Shown here in pieces: positions 1 through 5,699 of a stretch of 5,779 nucleotides of DNA. Under the pieces are notes generated by a model. That model was given only the letters and a program-made list of their open reading frames with translations, was not told the origin of the DNA and ran no database searches. Both the position numbers and the translations under genes were made by a program. Each line of letters begins with the position of its first letter. Within the stretch, counting starts at the first letter, position 1. The stretch is from Actinomycetota bacterium. GTDB taxonomy: Bacteria > Actinomycetota > Thermoleophilia > Solirubrobacterales > Solirubrobacteraceae. The stretch is taken from positions 1 to 5,779 of the forward strand of contig SYBY01000008.1 in assembly GCA_005788585.1 (NCBI GenBank), given 5' to 3'.

Positions 1-154
1 CCGCGCAGCGGTAGACGCCGGCGTCCTTCGTCATCGCGTACTCGCCGGTGAACGGCGGCTCGGTGGCCTGGCCGCGCAGCACGGCGTACTGCTCCGGGCT
101 CAGCTCCTCCCGCCACTGCTCGTCGGTCTTGGTGACCTGCTCGTCCGCGCTCAT
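1..154 (-). CDS. msrB: Peptide-methionine (R)-S-oxide reductase MsrB, N-terminal part (cut by window edge)
   Basis: Reduces methionine-R-sulfoxide in oxidised proteins back to methionine, using thioredoxin-type electrons, normally in the cytoplasm. Only the first 51 codons are present. The protein begins MSADEQVTKTDEQWREEL and continues with SPEQY (about residues 19-23), PFTGEY (34-39) and GVYRCA (46-51). These blocks, in this order, are the conserved MsrB N-terminus; Cys50 should be the first cysteine of a zinc-binding CxxC. The catalytic cysteine and the rest of the domain lie outside the window. The ATG at 154-152 overlaps the TGA of the upstream membrane glycosyltransferase in an ATGA quartet, and no good Shine-Dalgarno sequence precedes it, so translational coupling is likely. 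The family call is strong for such a short fragment. Whether the gene is intact beyond the edge cannot be seen. Confidence 0.85.
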   Translation of the reverse strand, partial: MSADEQVTKTDEQWREELSPEQYAVLRGQATEPPFTGEYAMTKDAGVYRCA

Positions 155-1695
155 GCACCCAATGTACGCCGCTCGTAGACCACGAACGGCCCGTACCGGC
201 GGATCGGCGCGTAGGCGCGCGCGAGCTCGTCGTCGAGGATCGTCACGCCCGTCGACTCCCCGGCGCGGTTGGGTTCCGGCGCGGCGGTGATGGGGTCGTC
301 GAAGCGCACGATGTACCGCACGTTCTCGCGACGGAGGTCCTCGACGATCTCGCGCTGCACCGGGGCGCTGGTGACCACGCCCGGCGCTTGGATGTCGTAC
401 GGCGTCGGGTTCGGCCGCTCGGCCAGCACGTAGAGGAGCGGGTGGCCGGCGGTCACGAGGTCCGATCGGCGCGTCGCGACGTAGATCGGCTCACCGGGCT
501 CGGTGCGGGTGCGCAGGAAGCGCAGCGTGGCGTTCAGGCCCTCGTCGTGCGCGCGGCCCGCGCGGACCCCGTCGGCGACCGGCGAGGCGATGGGCGTCGT
601 CGGGGCAGTGACGGCGCGGACGCGGCGATCGAGCCCGACGACGCCGACGTAGACCAGGACGCCCGCCGCGGCGACCGCGAGGAGCCGCCGGTCGGCGCGT
701 GCGACCGTCCACGCGCCGAGGATCGCGACCATGACGGCGAGCGGCGCGGTGTGGAACTCGTCGGCGCGCGCGAGGAGGTACTGGAGCATCACGACGGCGA
801 AGAGCGCGGTGGCGAGCTCGGTCGCGCCGACCCGCCGCCAGCGCAGACCCAGGGAGACCAGGCAGACCGCGAGGCCCGCGACCAGCACCGCGGGGACGTA
901 GAACAGGAGGAGGTTCTCCAGGGTGTCGCTGACGAAGCCCCCGGGTGAGCTGGTGTTCAGCGGGCCGTCGTAGGACCAGGGGAACGTCAGGCGCTGGTAG
1001 TCGCCGAACTCCAGCAGCGGGTAGCGGACGAGCAGCTCCCACGACGGGCTCAGGCCGGCGGCCACCACGACGGGGAGGTAGAGGAGCAGGCCGGCGCCGA
1101 CGGCCGGGAGGGCGAACCGGGCGATCTCCCGCAGGCGTGGCGGCGCGTCGTCGTCGCGGGTCCGGGCGAGCGCCAGCCCCAGGACGACGGCCAGCCCGAG
1201 CCCCGCGCCGAACTCCAGCCGCCACGCGGCCGCGACGCCGCACAGCACGCCGGCCCAGACGAGGTGCCGGGGCACGAGCAGCAGCGCGCCGAGGCAGAGG
1301 ACCATCGTCGGCGGGAAGGGGTGCGGGCCGCTCGGCGTCGCCATCGCGAGGACCGCGACGGCCCATGCGGCGAGGGCCAGTCGCGGCGAGGCGTACCGCG
1401 CGGCGAGCACGTACGCGAGCACGCCGACCCCCGCGTCGCAGAGCACGCGCAGCACGCGCCAGGGCACCAGTGACGAGCCGAAGATCTCCTGCAGGCCGGC
1501 GAGCAGGTACGGCTGCCCGGGCGGGTAGAACCACCAGAAGTCGCGGTAGGGAACCTGGCCGTCGGCGATGCGCGTCGCCGCCTGGAGCATCAGGCCCTCG
1601 TCGTTGGGCTGGATGCCGTGCCGGAATGCGATGCCGGAGATCACGACGCCGGCGGCGAAGAGCAGTGCGAGCCGCAGGCCAGTCGTCCGGGACAC
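151..1695 (-). CDS. Polytopic membrane glycosyltransferase, GT-C type (514 aa)
   Basis: Probably transfers a sugar from a polyprenyl-phosphate donor to a glycan or lipid on the outer face of the membrane; acceptor and sugar are unknown. The first membrane helix (about residues 7-24) is followed by an external loop with NDEG (31-34) and then a FWWFYPPGQPY block (53-63). An acidic motif in the first loop followed by an aromatic/PPG segment is typical of GT-C enzymes such as the ArnT/PMT-like families. Many hydrophobic segments follow to about residue 355, including RADEFHTAPL (310-319). A soluble alpha/beta tail (about 385-510) ends in RRYGPFVVYERR. I chose the GTG at 1695 because it leaves room for a divergent promoter and sits 8 bases after a TACGGT box. 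The ATG at 1719 (522 aa) would overlap the start codon of the divergent gene. It is probably co-transcribed with msrB, since its TGA overlaps the msrB ATG. The GT-C fold is well supported; the activity is inferred. Confidence 0.82.
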   Translation of the reverse strand: MSRTTGLRLALLFAAGVVISGIAFRHGIQPNDEGLMLQAATRIADGQVPYRDFWWFYPPGQPYLLAGLQEIFGSSLVPWRVLRVLCDAGVGVLAYVLAARYASPRLALAAWAVAVLAMATPSGPHPFPPTMVLCLGALLLVPRHLVWAGVLCGVAAAWRLEFGAGLGLAVVLGLALARTRDDDAPPRLREIARFALPAVGAGLLLYLPVVVAAGLSPSWELLVRYPLLEFGDYQRLTFPWSYDGPLNTSSPGGFVSDTLENLLLFYVPAVLVAGLAVCLVSLGLRWRRVGATELATALFAVVMLQYLLARADEFHTAPLAVMVAILGAWTVARADRRLLAVAAAGVLVYVGVVGLDRRVRAVTAPTTPIASPVADGVRAGRAHDEGLNATLRFLRTRTEPGEPIYVATRRSDLVTAGHPLLYVLAERPNPTPYDIQAPGVVTSAPVQREIVEDLRRENVRYIVRFDDPITAAPEPNRAGESTGVTILDDELARAYAPIRRYGPFVVYERRTLGA

Positions 1696-1699
1696 GGCC

Positions 1700-1712
1700 G
1701 GGTACCGTACCC
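1700..1712. promoter_or_regulatory. Symmetric bidirectional promoter box / palindrome between divergent genes
   Basis: The 22 bp between the divergent starts contain GGGTAC-C-GTACCC, a perfect 6-bp inverted repeat around one base. At its core TACCGTA (1703-1709) fits TANNNTA, so a TANNNT -10 box can be read on both strands: TACCGT on plus, 9 bases before the ATG at 1718, and TACGGT on minus, 8 bases before the GTG at 1695. No Shine-Dalgarno sequence fits before either start, which suits leaderless transcripts. No clear -35 element is visible on either strand. The palindrome could instead, or also, be an operator. The sequence facts are direct; promoter function is inferred. Confidence 0.45.
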
Positions 1713-1717
1713 ACCGC

Positions 1718-3055
1718 ATGGGTCCGATCGACGCGCTCCACCTCTCCGGCGCCGCCCTGGACGGGCCGCGGGCCGAGGTGCAGGCGGCCGTGGCGCGGTA
1801 CGCCGACGCCGCGCGGGAGGCGCCGCCGTTCCGCCCGGGGGTCGACATGGTTCCGGTCGCCGGCCGGGTCCTCGACGCCGCCGATCTTCACGCCCTGGTC
1901 GACGCCTCGCTCGACGGCTGGCTGACCGAGGGACGCTTCGCCGAGCTGTTCGTCGAAGGGCTGCGCCGGACGACCGGGCGGGCCGAGGCACTGCTCGTGG
2001 GATCGGGCTCCCAGGCGAACCTTCTCGCGATCTTCGGCCTGTGCTCGCCGCTGCTCGACGCGCCCCTGCGCCCCGGGGACGAGGTCATCACCCCGGCCGT
2101 CGGTTTCGCGACCACCGTGACGCCGATCTACCAGGCGGGTCTGCGCCCGGTCTACGTCGACGTCGAACCGGACACGCTGAACCCGGCGACGGACGCGGTG
2201 GAGGCCGCGATCGGCCCGCGCACACGGGCGATCGTCGCGGCGCACTGCCTGGGCAATCCGTTCGACGCGCCCGCCTGGGCGGCGCTGGCCGCCGAGCACG
2301 ACCTCGTGCTCATCGAGGACTGCTGCGACGCGTTCGGGTCGACCATCGGCGGTGCGCCGGTCGGGACGTTCGGCGTCGCGTCGACGTACTCGTTCTACCC
2401 CGCGCACCACATGACGACGGGGGAGGGCGGCGCGGTCGGGGTCGACGACCCGACGTGGATCCGCGCCCTGCGCTCGCTGCGCGAGTGGGGCCGGGACTGC
2501 TGGTGTCCGCCAGGCGTCAACGACGCGTGCGGCCATCGGTTCGAGGGCCGGTACGGGGAGCTGCCCGAGGGCTACGACCACAAGTACGTCTTCAGCCAGC
2601 TGGGCTTCAACTTCAAGATGACCGACCTGCAGGCGGCGCTCGGGACGACCCAGCTGGGCAAGCTCGACGCGTTCGGCGCCGCGCGCCGCGCGAACTTCGC
2701 CCACCTCGACGCGGCGCTGCAGCCGCTGGCCGACCGGCTCGTGCTGCCCCGTGAGCTGCCCGGCGCCGACCCGTCGTGGTTCGGCTATCCCGTCACCCTG
2801 CGCGACGGCGGCGCGGCCGAGCGGCGAGACCTCCAGCGCTTCCTGCTCGAGCGCCGCATCGACTCACGCCTGGTGCTCGGCGGCAACCTCACCCGCCAGC
2901 CCGCGCTTCTCGGCGCCGACCACCGGATCGCCGGGCCGCTGCCGCACGCCGACCGGATCACCGAGGCGTCGATCTGGGTGGGCGTTGCGCCGGGACTGAC
3001 CACGGCGATGCTCGACTGGGTCGCCACGTCGATCGGGGACTGGCTGGCGCGGTAG
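1718..3055 (+). CDS. rfbH: CDP-4-keto-6-deoxyglucose-3-dehydrase (E1), RfbH/DdhC/AscC family (445 aa)
   Basis: A cytoplasmic PMP/[2Fe-2S] enzyme of the DegT/DnrJ/EryC1/StrS aminotransferase fold. With its reductase E3 it removes the C3 hydroxyl of CDP-6-deoxy-4-hexulose on the way to 3,6-dideoxyhexoses (ascarylose, paratose, abequose, tyvelose). RfbH-type blocks run in order: WLTEGRFAELF (68-78), GSGSQANLL (95-103), GDEVITPAVGF (120-130), HCLGNPFD (176-183), IEDCCDAFGS (199-208), SFYPAHHMTTGEGGA (225-239), REWGRDCWC (255-263), GYDHKY (285-290). The position of the usual PLP lysine is His230, as in E1. Cys203, 261, 263 and 271 fit C-x57-C-x1-C-x7-C exactly, the E1 iron-sulfur pattern. Asp201 should contact the cofactor pyridine nitrogen. 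Length is normal. The ATG at 1718 was chosen over upstream in-frame starts because those lie inside the divergent gene. No other CDP-sugar gene is in the window, so the final sugar cannot be named. Confidence 0.93.
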   Translation: MGPIDALHLSGAALDGPRAEVQAAVARYADAAREAPPFRPGVDMVPVAGRVLDAADLHALVDASLDGWLTEGRFAELFVEGLRRTTGRAEALLVGSGSQANLLAIFGLCSPLLDAPLRPGDEVITPAVGFATTVTPIYQAGLRPVYVDVEPDTLNPATDAVEAAIGPRTRAIVAAHCLGNPFDAPAWAALAAEHDLVLIEDCCDAFGSTIGGAPVGTFGVASTYSFYPAHHMTTGEGGAVGVDDPTWIRALRSLREWGRDCWCPPGVNDACGHRFEGRYGELPEGYDHKYVFSQLGFNFKMTDLQAALGTTQLGKLDAFGAARRANFAHLDAALQPLADRLVLPRELPGADPSWFGYPVTLRDGGAAERRDLQRFLLERRIDSRLVLGGNLTRQPALLGADHRIAGPLPHADRITEASIWVGVAPGLTTAMLDWVATSIGDWLAR

Positions 3056-3065
3056 CCCGGGGGCC

Positions 3066-3078
3066 TACCCTGGAGGGG
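3066..3078 (+). promoter_or_regulatory. Probable -10 box or ribosome binding site just upstream of the GH114-like gene
   Basis: TACCCT (3066-3071) fits TANNNT and is followed by exactly 7 bases (GGAGGGG) and then the ATG at 3079, the spacing expected if transcription starts at the A of the ATG. The GGAGG at 3072-3076 could alternatively be a Shine-Dalgarno sequence, but it lies only two bases from the ATG, which is too close for a normal one. Either reading supports this start codon. No convincing -35 is seen, and the region just upstream is the rfbH stop codon. Function is inferred. Confidence 0.4.
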
Positions 3079-3942
3079 ATGGGGCGACGGGCGATCTGGG
3101 GTGGTCTCGCGGTGCTGGGCGCCGTGCTCGCCCTCGCACCTGCCGCGCCGGCGACCGCACAGGACGCGCCCCTCGCAGACGTGCGGACCTTTGCCTTGGC
3201 TCTGGGCAACGGGACGCTGCGCGGTGACCTGACGACGCGGTATGCGGCCTACGACCTCGTCGTCATCGACGGCGACGATGCGACACCGGAGGAGGTCGCG
3301 GCGGTGCGCGCCGGCGGCTCGAAGGTCCTGGCGTATCTCTCGGTGGGCAGCATCGAACGGTGGCGGTCATGGGCGCCGAAGGCGATCGACTACCGGATGG
3401 AGCCCCTGGCCGGGTGGACGGGCGAGCGGTACGCCGACACCTCGAAGGCGGGCTACCGCAACCTGCTGGTGCGCGAGGTCGCGCCGATGCTGCTGCGCAA
3501 GGGCTTCGACGGGCTGTTCCTCGACAACGTCGACATGATCGAGACGCACCCGCGCCAGCGCGCCGGCATGTTCTCGCTCGTCCGGCGGCTCTCGTCGCTG
3601 ACGCACGGGCGGTCCGGGCGCGTGGTGATGGCGCAGAACGGGGCCGACGCGATCCGGCCGGTGATCGGCGCGCTCGACGCGTGGAACCGCGAGGACGTCA
3701 CTGCGACGTGGGACGGGTCGCACTACCGCGCCGTGCCGGGTGCCCGGTCGCGCGAGGCGATCGCCGAGCTGCGCGCGATGCGCCGCCGCGGTCTGCTCGT
3801 GACGGCGACGGACTACACCCGCACGGACGGGACGACGCTGGCCCGCCGGGCCGCCGCCCGGGCCTGTGCCGCGGGGGCGCTGCCGTTCGTCTCGGACATC
3901 GGGCTCACGCGGGTCCCGGCGGTGCCGTTGCGCTGCCCATGA
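3079..3942 (+). CDS. Secreted GH114-like glycosidase (endo-alpha-1,4-polygalactosaminidase family, 287 aa)
   Basis: Members of this TIM-barrel family cleave or remodel galactosamine-containing exopolysaccharides. The protein starts with basic residues (MGRR), a hydrophobic stretch to about residue 22 and an ATA|Q cleavage site near 27/28, so it is probably exported. Barrel motifs in order are DLVVIDGDD (59-67), KVLAYLSVGSIERWRSW (82-98), GFDGLFLDNVDMIE (142-155), MAQNG (184-188), WNREDVTATWDG (202-213) and LVTATDYT (240-247). The Asp149/Asp152 cluster and Glu205 are the best candidates for catalytic or substrate-binding residues; this is by analogy with TM1410-like/GH114 proteins. The ATG at 3079 was chosen over an in-frame start 101 codons upstream because it gives a proper signal peptide and avoids overlap with rfbH. 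It follows rfbH by 23 bp on the same strand and may be co-transcribed with it. The family is fairly sure; substrate and activity are not. Confidence 0.82.
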   Translation: MGRRAIWGGLAVLGAVLALAPAAPATAQDAPLADVRTFALALGNGTLRGDLTTRYAAYDLVVIDGDDATPEEVAAVRAGGSKVLAYLSVGSIERWRSWAPKAIDYRMEPLAGWTGERYADTSKAGYRNLLVREVAPMLLRKGFDGLFLDNVDMIETHPRQRAGMFSLVRRLSSLTHGRSGRVVMAQNGADAIRPVIGALDAWNREDVTATWDGSHYRAVPGARSREAIAELRAMRRRGLLVTATDYTRTDGTTLARRAAARACAAGALPFVSDIGLTRVPAVPLRCP

Positions 3943-3948
3943 CTGCGG

Positions 3949-5556
3949 CTACTCGTCGGGCCCGGCCGCGGCCTCGGCCATCTCCGGCCGGAACCGCAGC
4001 TCGTAGACCGTCGCGCAGCCGTACCGGCGCACGGCCTGCAGCAGCGGGCCGAGCGTCTCGGTGAGGTCCGCGAGCCCCGGCCGGCAGTCCACGAAGACGA
4101 ACCGTGCGTTCGTCGAGGTCACGAAGTCTCGCGCGGCCTGACCGGTGAGGCGGCCCTCGATGAGGTCGTTTGCCGGCCGCTGGCGCTCGTCCCAGTCCGG
4201 GGACCACGACAGCGCGCCGACGTAGGTCTCGCGCCCGGTGTACGCCGGCAGCATGTACCCGGCGTAGGTCGCGCCGAGCACGCCGCCGGGACGCGGGTCG
4301 GTCTCCAGCGCGCGCATCGCCTCCCGCTCACCGGGGAAGATCCAGTACGGGTCGCCCGCCGACTGCACGCTGTTGCGCGCGACGTCGAGTTTGTGGACGA
4401 ATCCCGGCAGCGTCATGACGACGAGGATCGCGACGACCGCAGCTGGCTTCGGCGCGCGCCAGATCGTCAGCGTGCCCTGGATGGCCAGCACGCTCAGGGG
4501 GATGGCGAGCCCCTGGAAGGAGTGGTAGGGGAAGGTGCCGAGGGGCAGCAGGAAGACGATCAGCACGGCGAAGGGCCAGACCCGGACCGCCTGGTCTTGC
4601 CACGTCGGCGCGGGCAGGCGGAAGGCGAGCAGCGCCGGGGCGGCGAGTGGCAGCACGGTGAGCACCATCGCCCACCACGGCCAGCGCCACGCGTCCATCG
4701 CGCCGCGGGCGTTGGCCTCACCTGCGAGCTGCCATGCGGGGTCGAGCTTCGAGAGCGCGAAGTAGTACGCCGCCGGGAGCGCGATCGCCCCCAGGACCAC
4801 GAGCAGCCCGGCCCGCGGGCGCTCGCCGTGGCGGCGCCACCGCCACGCCTCGACGGCGACGAGGATGAGCCCCAGCTCCGCGCCCTGCCACGGCTGCAGC
4901 CAGCAGACCAGCAGGGCGCCGGCTGCGGTCAGCCAGGGGACGGTGCGCGCGGTGTCGTCGCGCCACCGTTCGACGCCGAGCAGGACCAGCGGGAGCAGGC
5001 CCACCGCGATCGCCGTGGGGAGATAGCCCCAGAGCCAGCCGGCGGCGAACATCTCGCCGCTGATGAAGTCGAAGGAGTACTGGCGCGGCTGGCCGCCCCA
5101 TTTCGTCCAGGCGACGATCCAGCTCATCGGCATGACGCCGAAGACGCCGAGCACGATCGCGGTGTGCCTCGCGCCTGGCGCCTCGGGGAAGAACCGCCGC
5201 GCGTAGCGCTGGATGCCGAAGAACAGCGTGAAGACGGCGACCGGCTTCCAGACGAGGAGGTAGGAGACCGCGAGCGGGACACCCAGCGCGACGAGCCCGC
5301 CGGAGAGCGCGAAGACGGGATGGAAGAACGTGCGGTCGCCGGACTCGAGGTCGAAGAGATTGCCGATCAGGACGTGGTTCGACGCCTCGCGGATCCACGT
5401 CAGGTACTGGAGCTGGTCGGCGGCGAGCAGGCCGTCGGCGCCCGTGATCGTCCGGTCGGTCTTCGCGAGCAGCGGCGCGAGCACCGCGACGGAGAACACC
5501 GCGAGTGCGGCGAGGAGCAGCCACTCCACGCGGTCGAAGGCCAGGCGCCGCCTCAT
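3949..5556 (-). CDS. Polytopic membrane protein, GT-C glycosyltransferase-like (535 aa)
   Basis: Probably a polyprenyl-phosphosugar-dependent transferase or other glycan-assembly membrane protein; the precise role is unknown. A first helix (about residues 10-30) is followed by an external loop with ADGLLAADQLQYLTWIREAS (40-59), containing Asp41 and Asp47, and then NLFDL (66-70) and FFHP (77-80). Roughly ten further hydrophobic segments run to about residue 385, with Trp-rich loops such as WTKWGGQPRQYSFDF (150-164). A soluble tail (about 403-520) ends in RRYGCATVYELR. Loop, helices and tail mirror the 514-residue membrane protein at the left of the window, so the two are probably distant relatives. 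The ATG at 5556-5554 overlaps the TGA of the upstream partial gene (ATGA), which supports both the start and an operon. A weak AAGGGG lies two bases before the ATG. Its stop faces the GH114-like gene stop across 6 bp. Confidence 0.78.
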   Translation of the reverse strand: MRRRLAFDRVEWLLLAALAVFSVAVLAPLLAKTDRTITGADGLLAADQLQYLTWIREASNHVLIGNLFDLESGDRTFFHPVFALSGGLVALGVPLAVSYLLVWKPVAVFTLFFGIQRYARRFFPEAPGARHTAIVLGVFGVMPMSWIVAWTKWGGQPRQYSFDFISGEMFAAGWLWGYLPTAIAVGLLPLVLLGVERWRDDTARTVPWLTAAGALLVCWLQPWQGAELGLILVAVEAWRWRRHGERPRAGLLVVLGAIALPAAYYFALSKLDPAWQLAGEANARGAMDAWRWPWWAMVLTVLPLAAPALLAFRLPAPTWQDQAVRVWPFAVLIVFLLPLGTFPYHSFQGLAIPLSVLAIQGTLTIWRAPKPAAVVAILVVMTLPGFVHKLDVARNSVQSAGDPYWIFPGEREAMRALETDPRPGGVLGATYAGYMLPAYTGRETYVGALSWSPDWDERQRPANDLIEGRLTGQAARDFVTSTNARFVFVDCRPGLADLTETLGPLLQAVRRYGCATVYELRFRPEMAEAAAGPDE

Positions 5557-5699
5557 GGCCCCTTGCCCACCAGCCGCGCCGCGTTGCGCGCGACACGGCG
5601 CACGGCGGTGCCGGCGCCCTCGTCGCGACCCGTGCGGGCCAGGGTGCCGGGGTACTGCGCGCCGGTCGCGCGGGTGACCGCGGCGAGGTCACGGATTGA
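5553..5699 (-). CDS. C-terminal remnant of an unidentified gene, 5' end lost at a sequence discontinuity
   Basis: I do not recognise this protein. About 48 codons remain, reading IRDLAAVTRATGAQY and ending AARLVGKGP before a TGA at 5555-5553. Third codon positions are almost all G or C, the same as in the neighbouring genes, and the TGA overlaps the ATG of the downstream membrane protein as ATGA. Both points argue that this is a genuine gene end. The tail is basic and Ala/Arg-rich, with a short amphipathic helix-like segment (AVRRVARNAARLV). Upstream, the frame runs into AT-richer DNA and meets a TAG at 5750-5748 with no plausible start codon in between, so the gene is interrupted near 5695-5700. 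It could be truncated by an insertion or joined to foreign sequence during assembly. It is probably another glycan-locus gene, by position only. Confidence 0.6.
   Translation of the reverse strand, partial: SIRDLAAVTRATGAQYPGTLARTGRDEGAGTAVRRVARNAARLVGKGP

Noticed and set aside
1717..1719. ATG on the minus strand as the start of the left membrane glycosyltransferase
   Set aside because: It would overlap the rfbH start codon and place the shared -10 box inside the gene. The GTG at 1695 keeps the first helix intact. It is not excluded.
945..1925. 326-codon plus-strand open frame of almost only Arg, Ala, Gly and Pro
   Set aside because: It is a shadow of the GT-C gene on the other strand, with no domain, and it runs into rfbH in the wrong frame.
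2405..2413. Missing PLP lysine in the aminotransferase-fold protein, as a sign of a dead enzyme
   Set aside because: Histidine at this position, together with the four cluster cysteines, is the hallmark of the E1 dehydrase, which uses PMP without a Schiff-base lysine.
491..2704. 737-codon open frame on the minus strand
   Set aside because: It overlaps the membrane glycosyltransferase in another frame and all of the central rfbH region antisense. Its translation is a low-complexity Arg/Pro/Ala mix typical of shadow frames in very GC-rich DNA.
3955..3990. GC-rich palindromic run (GGCCGCGGCC and neighbours) as a terminator
   Set aside because: It lies inside the C-terminal coding part of the 535-residue membrane protein, has no loop or T-run, and such runs are common by chance at this GC content.
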